Positions 1 to 8,706 of a DNA stretch of 64,000 nucleotides are shown one piece after another. This DNA is from an uncultured Caldilineales bacterium (GTDB lineage: Bacteria; Chloroflexota; Anaerolineae; JAAEKA01), in the NCBI GenBank assembly GCA_937907455.1, contig CALESQ010000043.1:1-64000 (forward strand). The letters are read 5' to 3'. The translations under genes were made by a program, and so were the position numbers. Position 1 is the first letter of the stretch. Each line of letters opens with the position of its first letter. The notes beneath the pieces were generated by a model that had not been told where the DNA came from, did no database searches, and saw only the letters and a program-made list of their open reading frames with translations.

Positions 1-193
1 CACTGCGTTCGGAGTGACACCGATGAGAGCATTTAGCTTGCTGGACTTCACGCAACAACTTTGTGTACGATGTATTTATTGTCCGGCTCTTGTCATTCAA
101 CCGAAAGTCGCACACTACCGTTCACAGGGTGGTGAGGTTCAAAGTTTTGCAGAGTGTACTGGAACTTCCTTGTCATTGGTGTTGGGGTCAGGG

Positions 194-3160
194 TCACAGC
201 AGGCTCACCGGGTCTACATCCACTCGCCAGCCTGCGGGCAGAGTCACCGTGCGCAGAAAAGCCGCCGGGTCAGGCGCACGCACGATGAGATGCCAGCGAT
301 ATTTACCCTGCTCGCGGCTGAAAAAGCAAGGAGCCGGGCCAATCAACTCGATGCCTGCGGCCGGCTGCTGCTGTGCACTGAAGCGCAGGCCGCGCGCCAG
401 CGCCTCGGCCTCTTCGCGGGCACGCGTGCGGTCGCTATGTACAAAAAGCAGGCGCGCTAACCCGCGGTAGGGCGGATAGCCCACCTGGCGGCGAAAGCTC
501 AGTTCCTGGCGGCTGAAATCAAGATAATCGTGCCGCCGAGCCGCCTGAATCACATAATGCTCTGGCCGGTAGCTCTGAATAATCACCTCACCGCCCAGCA
601 AGCTGCGCCCGGCGCGGCCGGCCACCTGCGTCAATAGCTGAAAACTGCGTTCGGCCGCGCGAAAATCAGGCAGGTACAGCCCTACATCGGCGTTGATCAC
701 CCCCACCAACGTCACCAACGGCAAGTCCAACCCCTTGGCGATCATCTGCGTGCCCACCATGATATCGGCTTCCTGCCGCGCAAACTGATCCAACAGCACA
801 TCGTGGCTGTGCTTGCCGCGGGTCACATCCCGATCCCAGCGCAGCACACGCGCTTGCGGCCAGAGCGTAGCCACCAGCTCGGCCACCTTCTCTGTGCCCG
901 CCCCCAGATAGCGAATGCGCCGGCTGTCACATTGCGGACAATGTTCCGGCTGCGGCACACGCCGCCCACAGTGATGGCAGATAAGCAACCCGCTGCCCGC
1001 GCCCTCGTGATAGGTGAGCGGAATATCGCACTGTTCGCAGTTGAGCACATGGCCGCAATCGCGACAAATGACAAAGGTGGCCGACCCGCGGCGGTTGAGA
1101 AACAAAATGGCCTGACGACGCTCAGCCAGCACGCGCGTCAGGGCCTCCTGCAGGGCACGGCTGAACATCAGCCGATTGCCAGCGCGCAACTCCTGACGCA
1201 AATCCACCACCTGCACCGGGGGCATTTCAGCAAAACGCGCCTCCTGGTGGGCGGCATCCAGCGGTTTATATACGGTTTGATCCAAATGCAGTTGCTTTTG
1301 CTGCTCGGCAATGGCGCGGGCGTGGCCCATGATGCGCCGCGGCATTTCCAGCAGGTGGATGCGCCCCAACTGCGCGGCATAGAAGGTTTCCAGCGCGGGA
1401 GTGGCTGAACCCAGCAGCAGGGTAGCGCCGCTGTACCCAGCCAAATGCAGCGCCGCCTCGCGCGCATGGTAGCGCGGGCTGCGCTGGCTTTCCTTGTAGG
1501 AAGGATCGTGCTCCTCGTCCAGCACGATCAAGCCAAGAGCAGGCAGCGGCAAAAAGAGCGCCGAACGCGCGCCCACCACCACGCCGATATCGCCACTGCG
1601 CGCCCGCCGCCACACATCGTAGCGCTCACCAGGAGACAAATCGCTGTGATACAAGGTGACGCGTTCGCCAAAACGGGCCGAAAAACGGCGCACCGTTTGC
1701 GGCGTCAGGGCGATTTCCGGCACCAGGGCGATAGCCTGCTTGCCCGCGGCCAGCGTCGCCTCGATGGCGCGCAGATAGATCTCGGTTTTGCCGCTGCCGG
1801 TAACGCCGTGCAGCAAATAGGCGTGGCCGGCTTCGCCATCTGCCGGGGGCGCGGTGCTGTTCAGGCTGTGCTGCACCTGCTGCCATACCCGCGCCTGATC
1901 GGCTGTCAAGGCGGGGGCATGGTCGGGCGCATAGCCACGGCCTGCCAGCGGATCGCGCCAAAGCACTGCATCGTGCAGGCTAATTAGTCCCGCTTCAGCC
2001 AGATCGCGCAGCACCCCCAGGTCGCTGTCGGTTTCGCTGTACAGCTCGGCGGCCCAGCGCGGCTTATCCGCGGCGGTCAGCGCAGCCAGCACACGGCGGT
2101 GCTTTTCAGCGCCGCGCAGTGCAATCAGATGTTCGTCTACGGCGTCGGCGGGCAAATGCAGGACCACACGGCGCTCTGCCTCGATGCTCAGCCAGCCGCG
2201 CGCCACCAGGCTTTGAAGCGGAGCTGTGCTGCACCCCACTGCAGCACACACTTCGGCCACAGTGGGAGGGTTGGCACGCGGGGCTGCGGCCAGCCAGCTC
2301 AACACATCAGCCTGCTTCGAGCGCCGTCCCAGGGTAGGCAGCAAGCGCGCCACGGTGGCCGGATCGGCACTAAGCCTAGCCTGGCGCGCGGTTTTGGCTT
2401 TGAGGGGTGGCTCGACAATGCGCCGCGTGCGAGTAACCAGCTCACGCGCCAACAACGGATCAACCACGCTGCGCCGGATCAGCGCTTCGTCGTCGTGGGC
2501 CAGCAGGCGCTCTGGCAGAAAAGGATGCGGCAGCAGCGCCGCCAGCAGGCGATGTTGTTCCGGCTTTAACTCAGGTAGTTGGGGAAAGTAGGCTGTGCCG
2601 TGCCGTGCGGCGATGAAATCATCACCTGCAAAGCCCATTTGCTGCGGTGCGTCAGCCGGTGCGGCCGCGGAGAGCGTTTCGCTGTTCAGCCGTTGCCGCG
2701 CGGCTTCCGTCAAAGCCAGCACCGGCTCAGCCTTTTGCGCCAGGCCCGCAGGCAGCATCAGCAACACGCAGTCCAGCAGTGGCGCCAGATAGTGGCGACT
2801 GAGCCAGCGCGCCAGATCGAGCTGGGCCGCGGTTAGCACCGGTTCGGGCAGCACCAGGTCCAACAACAAGCGCGTGCGCACTGTGGCAGGGGCATGGTCA
2901 GCCAATGCCATCACCACACCATGCAGCTCTTCGCGGCCAAAGGGAACCCACACCAGATGCCCCGGCTGCAAAACTGCGGCCAGATGCGGCGGTACTTGAT
3001 AATGAAAGGTAATGCCCCAGGCGGCGGCCTCGCTGGCCCCGGCAGCGGTGGGCGCGGCCTGGGGCGGCGCGGGAGTGCGCCGGGCCATGGGAGTGTGCAC
3101 CACAACTTCAGCGAAGCGCGGCCCAGACGGGGTGGCAGAAAGGGTCATAGCAAGCGGCAT
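194..3160 (-). CDS. priA: Primosomal protein N' (PriA helicase)
   Basis: Superfamily 2 DNA helicase that recognises stalled forks and D-loops and restarts replication by loading the replicative helicase. The helicase core shows Walker A GVTGSGKTE near residue 453 and the DEEH box near 547. Eight cysteines in four CxxC pairs (CRDC, CEQC, CHHC, CPQC) from about residue 700 form the two zinc sites typical of PriA. The C-terminal part (AGRAGR, then the YPPYRGLARLLF segment) also matches. At about 988 residues it is longer than the usual 730-830; the extra length is in the N-terminal half. I chose the ATG at 3160 because a GGGGT lies just upstream; an in-frame ATG at 3148 and a TTG at 3196 are alternatives. 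Divergent from ssb. Confidence 0.96.
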   Translation of the reverse strand: MPLAMTLSATPSGPRFAEVVVHTPMARRTPAPPQAAPTAAGASEAAAWGITFHYQVPPHLAAVLQPGHLVWVPFGREELHGVVMALADHAPATVRTRLLLDLVLPEPVLTAAQLDLARWLSRHYLAPLLDCVLLMLPAGLAQKAEPVLALTEAARQRLNSETLSAAAPADAPQQMGFAGDDFIAARHGTAYFPQLPELKPEQHRLLAALLPHPFLPERLLAHDDEALIRRSVVDPLLARELVTRTRRIVEPPLKAKTARQARLSADPATVARLLPTLGRRSKQADVLSWLAAAPRANPPTVAEVCAAVGCSTAPLQSLVARGWLSIEAERRVVLHLPADAVDEHLIALRGAEKHRRVLAALTAADKPRWAAELYSETDSDLGVLRDLAEAGLISLHDAVLWRDPLAGRGYAPDHAPALTADQARVWQQVQHSLNSTAPPADGEAGHAYLLHGVTGSGKTEIYLRAIEATLAAGKQAIALVPEIALTPQTVRRFSARFGERVTLYHSDLSPGERYDVWRRARSGDIGVVVGARSALFLPLPALGLIVLDEEHDPSYKESQRSPRYHAREAALHLAGYSGATLLLGSATPALETFYAAQLGRIHLLEMPRRIMGHARAIAEQQKQLHLDQTVYKPLDAAHQEARFAEMPPVQVVDLRQELRAGNRLMFSRALQEALTRVLAERRQAILFLNRRGSATFVICRDCGHVLNCEQCDIPLTYHEGAGSGLLICHHCGRRVPQPEHCPQCDSRRIRYLGAGTEKVAELVATLWPQARVLRWDRDVTRGKHSHDVLLDQFARQEADIMVGTQMIAKGLDLPLVTLVGVINADVGLYLPDFRAAERSFQLLTQVAGRAGRSLLGGEVIIQSYRPEHYVIQAARRHDYLDFSRQELSFRRQVGYPPYRGLARLLFVHSDRTRAREEAEALARGLRFSAQQQPAAGIELIGPAPCFFSREQGKYRWHLIVRAPDPAAFLRTVTLPAGWRVDVDPVSLL

Positions 3161-3183
3161 TATACCCCGCGGCAACGAAAAAG

Positions 3184-3211
3184 GCGAAACCGGCAAAGCG
3201 AAAAAGCGAAC
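3184..3211 (+). repeat. Short degenerate heptamer run
   Basis: Four consecutive 7-bp words (gcgaaac, cggcaaa, gcgaaaa, agcgaac) in the priA-ssb intergenic region. The run is short and degenerate; I list it only because clearer heptamer arrays occur elsewhere in the window. Confidence 0.3.
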
Positions 3212-3226
3212 ACGCGTTCTGATTTT

Positions 3227-3254
3227 TTGACATTTCCGCCAAGCTGACTATACT
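3227..3254 (+). promoter_or_regulatory. Sigma70-type promoter for ssb
   Basis: TTGACA at 3227-3232 and TATACT at 3249-3254 separated by 16 bp. Transcription would start near 3261, leaving a leader of about 210 nt before ssb, in which I see no known regulatory structure. The rest of the 312-bp priA-ssb gap holds no gene I can support. Confidence 0.7.
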
Positions 3255-3472
3255 AAAAAACGCTGCACTTTGCCTGGCTGTAGCGCCGGGCAAACAGGCA
3301 ATCGCCCAGCGGTCTGGATCATTGGCGCACGAACCTGGATTTTTACACACAAGCAAGGCCGTTGCGGCTTCCCCGTGTTGGCACTCCGCAACTTACCGCT
3401 GCCGTTGGCATCCTGCACTCCCCCCGCCTTTTGACCCCTGCCGCTCAGTCGTTATCGCAGAGGAGCTGTGTC

Positions 3473-3901
3473 ATGTACAATAAAACGATTGTGGTCGGCC
3501 ATTTGGGCCGCGATCCTGAGCTGCGCTTTACCTCCGGTGGGCAGCAGGTTTGTTCTTTTTCGGTGGCCTCGTCACGCAGTTGGACCGATCAAAGCGGCCA
3601 GCAGCAGGAGAAAACCACCTGGTTCCGGGTGACAGCCTGGGGCAAACTGGGTGAGCTGTGCAACCAATATCTCACCAAGGGCCGGCTGGTGCTGGTAGAG
3701 GGCGAGGTGGAGGCCTCGGCCTGGACTGCGCAAACGGGTGAAGCCCGCGCCAGCCTGGAGCTGAACGCGCGCAACGTGCGCTTTTTGGGCGGGCGTGATA
3801 GCATGGGCGGCCCCGGTGGGGCTGCGGCAGGTGGATCTATGACTCCACGCGCCACGGCCAACCTGGAACCGCCGATGGAAGATGAGGACATTCCGTTCTA
3901 G
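3473..3901 (+). CDS. ssb: Single-stranded DNA-binding protein
   Basis: Binds and protects single-stranded DNA during replication, recombination and repair, and recruits partners through its C-terminal tip. The 142-residue protein starts MYNKTIVVGHLGRDPELRF, a standard OB-fold opening. It has a glycine-rich linker (GGPGGAAAGG) and ends with the acidic tip EDEDIPF, the docking peptide known to bind PriA, RecO and others. The reading frame is open 37 codons further upstream, but GAGGAG at about 3459 places the start at ATG 3473, where the family homology begins. It is divergent from priA, whose product is a known SSB-tip partner. Confidence 0.97.
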   Translation: MYNKTIVVGHLGRDPELRFTSGGQQVCSFSVASSRSWTDQSGQQQEKTTWFRVTAWGKLGELCNQYLTKGRLVLVEGEVEASAWTAQTGEARASLELNARNVRFLGGRDSMGGPGGAAAGGSMTPRATANLEPPMEDEDIPF

Positions 3902-3927
3902 ATACACGTCCAGATATAACTTATCGG

Positions 3928-4095
3928 ATGGCTCAGTCGGAGATGGGGAACCATTCCGAACCGAGCGGTCAAAGCAGCAAGGACGAGGATATTCCGTTGC
4001 GGGTCTGCCGCTTGTTGCAGAAGAGCTTTGTTGCCGGGCCGCGCGGGCCGAGGTTTTTTGTTGCACACTGTGAATTCGCCCTGCCGGTTGCTTGA
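3928..4095 (+). CDS. Possible 55-residue small ORF with SSB-tip-like motif
   Basis: An ATG-initiated frame directly downstream of ssb encodes 55 residues beginning MAQSEMGNHSEPSGQ and containing KDEDIPLRV in the middle. DEDIPL almost copies the SSB tip DEDIPF, and the underlying DNA (gaggatattccgtt against gaggacattccgtt) is also nearly identical. No clear ribosome binding site precedes the ATG. The stop codon overlaps the -35 box of the next promoter. It could be a real small protein, a duplicated and decayed ssb end, or chance. Not recognised as a family. Confidence 0.25.
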   Translation: MAQSEMGNHSEPSGQSSKDEDIPLRVCRLLQKSFVAGPRGPRFFVAHCEFALPVA

Positions 4096-4120
4096 CGCTG
4101 CCTGCCACTTGTGGTAAGAT
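4092..4120 (+). promoter_or_regulatory. Sigma70-type promoter for LysM lipoprotein gene
   Basis: TTGACG at 4092-4097 and TAAGAT at 4115-4120 with a 17-bp spacer. The predicted start near 4127 leaves a leader of about 54 nt before the ATG at 4181. Confidence 0.6.
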
Positions 4121-4180
4121 CACGACATAACGATTTTACATCCCCACAGAGTGCCTTTGATCGGGCCAGGAGTTGTTGTT

Positions 4181-5008
4181 ATGAACGGTATCATGCGTCG
4201 TGTTATCTTGTTGGCGATTTTGATCGTGGCTGTGCTGGCTGTCAGCGCGTGCCAGCGTGATCGGCCCGCCGCCGAGGAAGAGAACTGGGTTACACCAGGC
4301 GCCGGTTCGGCGGTTTCACCGCTCGGTACGGCGGTTGCGCCGGCCATTACCTCGGTGGTTACCAGCGGCACCCTGCTGCCGGGCGCGCAACTCACCCCGG
4401 GCGGCTTCATCACCGGCACGCTGCCGACGTTGGCCGCTCCGGCAGGGACTGCCACCCCCACGGGCAGCAATGTGGTGGTGGTTGGGCCAACCTATGGCTA
4501 TGTGGTGACCTCAGGTGACACGCTGTATTCCATCGCCCTGGCTAACGGCACCGATGTGGCTACCATTCGTCTGCTCAACAACCTCACCAGCGATGCCCTG
4601 CAGATCGGGCAGGTGCTGATTGTGCCGGGCAGCGGCGAAACCGGCGGCGGCACAGCCACCGGCACCACCCCCACTCCGGCCACGGTCTACACGGTCAGCA
4701 CCGGCGACACCCTGAGCGGTATTGCCGAGCTGTTTGGTGTCACCTGGGAAGAGATCGCCGCAGCTAACAACATGGAAGCGCCGTACATGATCTATCGCGG
4801 CCAGCGCCTGGTGATCCCCGGCGTAGAAGCCATGCCTACTGCCCCGGCAGCCGGCAACAGCATCAAGCACGTGGTACAAGAAGGCGAAACCCTGCTGGGC
4901 ATTGCTGTGCAGTACGGCACCACTTCGCAGGCGATCATGCAGGCCAACGGCATGAGCGACCCCGACTTTCTGCGGGTAGGGCAAGAGCTGATCATCCCGC
5001 AACCCTAG
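4181..5008 (+). CDS. LysM-domain lipoprotein
   Basis: Exported lipoprotein expected to bind peptidoglycan or a related glycan at the cell surface. The N-terminus MNGIMRRVILLAILIVAVLA is a signal peptide ending in the lipobox VSAC (cysteine near residue 24). A Pro/Thr/Gly-rich linker follows, then three LysM repeats, each starting Y/HVV-x-GDTL or GETL and ending in (V/I)IPG or IIPQP, at about residues 108-150, 173-215 and 228-275. CCAGGAG about 8 nt upstream supports ATG 4181 rather than the in-frame GTG at 4151. No enzymatic domain is visible, so it is probably an adhesin or wall-anchoring protein. Confidence 0.9.
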   Translation: MNGIMRRVILLAILIVAVLAVSACQRDRPAAEEENWVTPGAGSAVSPLGTAVAPAITSVVTSGTLLPGAQLTPGGFITGTLPTLAAPAGTATPTGSNVVVVGPTYGYVVTSGDTLYSIALANGTDVATIRLLNNLTSDALQIGQVLIVPGSGETGGGTATGTTPTPATVYTVSTGDTLSGIAELFGVTWEEIAAANNMEAPYMIYRGQRLVIPGVEAMPTAPAAGNSIKHVVQEGETLLGIAVQYGTTSQAIMQANGMSDPDFLRVGQELIIPQP

Positions 5009-5031
5009 CCATTGCCAGCGACTTAATTAAA

Positions 5032-5063
5032 AAGGGCACGAACCGCTACCGGTTCGTGCCCTT
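5032..5063 (-). terminator. Hairpin terminator between convergent LysM and TetR genes
   Basis: Perfect 14-bp stem (aagggcacgaaccg, and its complement) with a CTAC loop. Read on the minus strand it is followed by a T-rich run (TTTTTAATTAA), so it best terminates the TetR-side transcript. It may also stop the plus-strand transcript. Confidence 0.85.
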
Positions 5064-5093
5064 GCGCGTTCTGTCTCTGCTGCGGTTGAGCGA

Positions 5094-5747
5094 TTATGTG
5101 GGTTGTGGCGGCGCGCCAATGCCCACCAGCAGCATATCCACCACCTCGCCCAGGCGCTCACCCAGATCGAAGGCGAAGTCCTGGCGGCACCACAGCACCA
5201 ATTGCTGATAGTACAACCCCTCCAGCATTTGCGCCACCAGGTCGGGATCAACCAGGCGATGTATTTCACCGCTAAACTGAGCGCGGCGCACCAACAGCGA
5301 AGCCAGTCCTTGCAGCCCGAAGCGTCCGCCGGTGTCGGGGGCCAGGTGCGTGATCTTCATGGCCTTATCCACAGCCAGCCGCACCAGGTCGCGATCTTCG
5401 GTCAGGCTGGCAGCCAATGCGGCCAGCAAGGCCTTTAGCCCGGCTATAGCGCTGCGCTCGCGCCCCAGTTCCTTGCCTGTGCCATTGTTCAGCGCGGCCC
5501 CCAGGCGCATCATATGGCGCTCGCCGATATACAGCAACACATCTTCTTTGGTGGGGAAATAGTTAAAAAACGTGCCTTTAGCCACCCCGGCGGCCTGGGT
5601 GATCTGTTCGACACGCGTTTCGTCGAATCCTTGACGGCGGAACAGCGTCACCGCGGCCAGATAGATGGTTTCACGACGCTGCTCTTTGCTGCGGGCACGA
5701 TGATTGGCAACGGTTGCGCCCCGCGCCAGAGAAGGTTGGTCTGACAT
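5094..5747 (-). CDS. TetR-family transcriptional regulator
   Basis: Ligand-responsive DNA-binding repressor. In this 217-residue protein the N-terminal helix-turn-helix is clear at about residues 22-70 (AAVTLFRRQGFDETRVEQIT, then AGVAKGTFFNYFPTKEDVL), typical of TetR/AcrR. The C-terminal helical ligand domain is divergent, so the ligand cannot be predicted. It lies 12 bp downstream of the beta-CASP nuclease gene and probably shares its transcript. The target is unknown; no palindromic operator was identified. Confidence 0.92.
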   Translation of the reverse strand: MSDQPSLARGATVANHRARSKEQRRETIYLAAVTLFRRQGFDETRVEQITQAAGVAKGTFFNYFPTKEDVLLYIGERHMMRLGAALNNGTGKELGRERSAIAGLKALLAALAASLTEDRDLVRLAVDKAMKITHLAPDTGGRFGLQGLASLLVRRAQFSGEIHRLVDPDLVAQMLEGLYYQQLVLWCRQDFAFDLGERLGEVVDMLLVGIGAPPQPT

Positions 5748-5759
5748 AAGCGTATGGGG

Positions 5760-7157
5760 CTAAGCCAGCTCGGCCACGTAGCCGCGCTGCGGGTATTGCA
5801 CAGCGCGGAAGCCATCCTGCGCCAGCCCGCCTGCCAGCCCCTGGGCGGCCTCAGGCTCGCCATGCACCAGGAAAATGCCGTTCAGGCGCTGCCGGTCAAG
5901 ATGCCCCACCCAATTGCGCAGTTCCTGGCTGTCGGCATGAGCACTATAGCCCTCGATGCGTGCCACCTTGGCGCGCACGTCGTATTCCTCGCCAAAAATG
6001 CGCACGCGGCGGTTGCCATCCAGAATGCGCCGCCCCAGCGTGTTTTCGGCCTGAAAACCGGAAAACAGGATGGTGTTATCGGGGTCTTCGATGTTGTTCT
6101 TAAGGTGATGTAGAATGCGCCCCGACTCGCACATGCCCGAAGCGCTGATGATGACGGCAGACTCGCGCAGGAAGTTCAACCGCTTGGAGGCCTCAACATC
6201 GCGCACATAGGTGAGGCTGCTGAAGCCAAAGGGGGTTTTGCTCTGCTGCAACAGCGCCAGGGTTTCTTCGTCGTAGCATTCGGGATGGGAGCGGAAAATC
6301 TCGGTGACATCCACTGCCAGCGGGCTATCCACAAAGATCTTCAGGTCGGGGATTTTCTGGGTATTGGTGAGCAGGTTAAGGGCAAAGACCAAATCCTGAG
6401 TGCGCCCAACGGCAAAGGCAGGGATGATCACCTTGCCGCGATGCTTGTAGGTTTCGTTGATCACCTGGCGCAGCAGCTTGCCGGCCTCATCGCGCGAAGT
6501 GTGGCGACGGTTGCCGTAGGTAGACTCCAGAATCAGGTAATCGGCCGTGGTGATGGTTTCAGGGTCGTTCAAAATCGCCATGCCAGGGCGGCCAATATCA
6601 CCGGAGAACACCAAGCGCCGCTGCTGCTCACCCTCTACCAAATCCAACACCACAAAGGCGGAGCCGAGAATGTGACCGGCGTCGTGGAAAGTGGCCGTCA
6701 CTCCGGCAAGCGGGGTGAAAGAACGCCCGTAGTTGATGGTGACAAACTGCTTGATGGTGGCTACTGCATCGCTCTTGGTGTAAAGCGGCTTGACAGGGGG
6801 CAGACCATCGCGCACCCGCTTGCGGTTGACATACTCCGTATCCTGCTCCTGAATATGGCCGCTGTCCTGCAACATCGCCACGCACAGATCGCGCGTGGCG
6901 GGCGTGCTCCAAATTGAGCCGCGGAAGCCCTGCTTCACCAGATTGGGCAGGTTGCCGGAATGATCAATGTGAGCGTGCGACAAAATCACCGCATCAATGG
7001 TGGCGGGATCGAAGGAAAAGTTCAGGTTGCGTTCGTAGCTTTCACTGCGCTTGCCCTGATACAGGCCGCAATCGAGCAAAATGCGCTGATCGTTGACCTC
7101 CAGCAGGTGCATGGAGCCGGTCACTGTCTGGGCAGCGCCATCAAAAGTAAGTTTCAT
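5760..7157 (-). CDS. Beta-CASP metallo-beta-lactamase-fold RNA nuclease
   Basis: Zinc-dependent nuclease of the CPSF73/RNase J-like MBL-fold group, expected to process RNA in the cytoplasm. The zinc motif HAHIDH is at residues 61-66. Further motifs are DAGHILGS, the beta-CASP motif ESTYGN, SGMCESGRILHHL, and the final VHGEPEA histidine motif. Its 465 residues fit the stand-alone bacterial and archaeal family of about 450-470. GGAGG upstream of ATG 7157 is a good ribosome binding site. It is followed by the TetR gene and preceded by the RNase D-like gene, so three minus-strand genes, two for RNA metabolism, probably form one transcript. Confidence 0.92.
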   Translation of the reverse strand: MKLTFDGAAQTVTGSMHLLEVNDQRILLDCGLYQGKRSESYERNLNFSFDPATIDAVILSHAHIDHSGNLPNLVKQGFRGSIWSTPATRDLCVAMLQDSGHIQEQDTEYVNRKRVRDGLPPVKPLYTKSDAVATIKQFVTINYGRSFTPLAGVTATFHDAGHILGSAFVVLDLVEGEQQRRLVFSGDIGRPGMAILNDPETITTADYLILESTYGNRRHTSRDEAGKLLRQVINETYKHRGKVIIPAFAVGRTQDLVFALNLLTNTQKIPDLKIFVDSPLAVDVTEIFRSHPECYDEETLALLQQSKTPFGFSSLTYVRDVEASKRLNFLRESAVIISASGMCESGRILHHLKNNIEDPDNTILFSGFQAENTLGRRILDGNRRVRIFGEEYDVRAKVARIEGYSAHADSQELRNWVGHLDRQRLNGIFLVHGEPEAAQGLAGGLAQDGFRAVQYPQRGYVAELA

Positions 7158-7196
7158 CGTTTGCCTCCGGGCAATGTGTGGGTGGCGGACGATAAG

Positions 7197-8375
7197 CTAG
7201 GAAGCTGCCACGATCTGCAGAATAGCCGGGCCGTATTCCTGTTGTTTCCAGGGTCCCATCGCCTCGGCCGCGGCGAGTGCTTCCAGGGTAGCCGGAGCCT
7301 GCCGGGCGATCATCATCAACTGATCGTTGGTGAGGATGATGTCGGGATCCACCCCGCGGGCCTGGGCACGTTCGGTACGCCAGATGCGCAGGTGATCGAA
7401 AATAGCGAGGGTTTTGGGGTCGGGGCGGACGTGCCCTGCGTGGATGACGCGCTTGGGCGGTGCAGGCGGGGTGTCCTGTGTGCCCTGGGTGATGGCGTGC
7501 AGAATGGCCGCGCCGTAGCGCCGGGTTTGACCGGCGCTCATGCCGCTGATGGCTTGCAGCGCCCCGGCGTTGGTCGGCCGGCGTCGGCTGAGATCTACCA
7601 GTGTTTGCTGCCCCATCACCTTGAAGGGCGGACGATCTTCGCGCCGCGCCTGGTCTTCGCGCCAAAGGTATAAACGGCGCAGCACCGCCAGATCAGAAGG
7701 ATCCAGCTCGCGCGTGCGGGGCAGGCTCCAAAAGCCATCAGGATCAAAGGGCTTTTCGACCCATTCTACCTGCGGCAGATGGGCGAAGTTTTCCAGCGCC
7801 TCCTGCCAGCGGCCCGCGGCCTTCAGCTCCTGTTCCTGGATGTTGCGCAGGGGCAGCAGATAGTGGGTATCGTACTGCGCATAGGCCAGCAAATCCTGGT
7901 TAAGGGGACGTCGTCCCCAATCAGCCCGCTGCAGACTCTTGTTTACGTAGACACCGAAGCGATCAGCCAGTACCGCGGCCAGCCCGGCCTGAGGCCAGCC
8001 CAAAATGCGCGCGGCCAGCATGGTATCGTAGACATTAGCGAACTCAAAGCTATAATCGCGCTTTAGTCCCAAAATGTCGTTTTCCGCAGCGTGAAAGATC
8101 TTTTCAATGGCAGGATCAGCGAACAGCGGAGCCAGGGCAGAGACGTCAACAGCCAGCGTGTCCACCACATAATCGTTGCTCTGCAAGGTAATTTGCAGCA
8201 GACAAACCTGGTGAAAATAGGCAAACAGGCTATTCGATTCAGTGTCTACGCTGATGCTGGTGCTTTGCGCTGCAGCATTGAGCAGATCTGCCAGGCCGGC
8301 TGCGCTGTTAATCAACAAGGGCGGTGGCAGTTGGGGAGGCTGCGGTGGCACATGAGAGGAAACTGAGTTTGACAC
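7197..8375 (-). CDS. rnd: RNase D-like 3'-5' exoribonuclease with two HRDC domains
   Basis: DEDDy-type exonuclease that trims RNA 3' ends, as in tRNA maturation. The exonuclease domain covers about residues 20-190: Exo I is SVDTES, Exo II is the FHAAENDILGLKRDY region, and Exo III is YAQYDTHYLL. Two HRDC domains follow, at about 230-300 (RREDRPPFKVMGQQTLVDLS) and 315-390 (RAQARGVDPDIILTNDQL), the arrangement of genuine RNase D. The start is GTG 8375 with a weak ribosome binding site. The gene has its own promoter facing away from hppA. Confidence 0.9.
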   Translation of the reverse strand: MSNSVSSHVPPQPPQLPPPLLINSAAGLADLLNAAAQSTSISVDTESNSLFAYFHQVCLLQITLQSNDYVVDTLAVDVSALAPLFADPAIEKIFHAAENDILGLKRDYSFEFANVYDTMLAARILGWPQAGLAAVLADRFGVYVNKSLQRADWGRRPLNQDLLAYAQYDTHYLLPLRNIQEQELKAAGRWQEALENFAHLPQVEWVEKPFDPDGFWSLPRTRELDPSDLAVLRRLYLWREDQARREDRPPFKVMGQQTLVDLSRRRPTNAGALQAISGMSAGQTRRYGAAILHAITQGTQDTPPAPPKRVIHAGHVRPDPKTLAIFDHLRIWRTERAQARGVDPDIILTNDQLMMIARQAPATLEALAAAEAMGPWKQQEYGPAILQIVAAS

Positions 8376-8427
8376 AACACTTGCAATCTATGACTTGGGA
8401 TAGGGTGCAGCAATGCGCTGCACAGGC

Positions 8428-8456
8428 ATTATGCCCGCAATCCAGACAGATGTCAA
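8428..8456 (-). promoter_or_regulatory. Sigma70-type promoter for RNase D operon
   Basis: On the minus strand, TTGACA (8456-8451) and CATAAT (8433-8428) are separated by 17 bp. The predicted start near 8421 gives a leader of about 45 nt to the GTG at 8375. Confidence 0.7.
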
Positions 8457-8471
8457 TTGAAGCCCGTTTGT

Positions 8472-8500
8472 TTGACTTATCCTGACCAACGCGCTATAAT
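8472..8500 (+). promoter_or_regulatory. Consensus sigma70-type promoter for hppA
   Basis: TTGACT at 8472-8477 and a perfect TATAAT at 8495-8500 with a 17-bp spacer, back to back with the RNase D promoter (only 15 bp between the two -35 boxes). The hppA leader would be about 200 nt. It shows no recognisable riboswitch. Confidence 0.8.
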
Positions 8501-8706
8501 TTGCGCAACTTGCTGCCCCTGTCCGAACCGTTATGGTGACGCTGTGTCACCGCTGTTGCCTTCCCCCTCTCCGCGGTTTACAGGGCCACATCTATCCTCG
8601 CCATTTGTCCAGCAGATGGCTTTCTCAACGTCGAGAGAGACACCGTTGTCACACCGGCTGTTTCACCCCAAACCCCTATTCACCTTTGCAGGGAGGTAGT
8701 TTCATT

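Noticed and set aside
14..470. Plus-strand frames at the left edge
   Set aside because: Mostly antisense to the 3' end of priA, with no family resemblance. 1-193 shows no supported gene.
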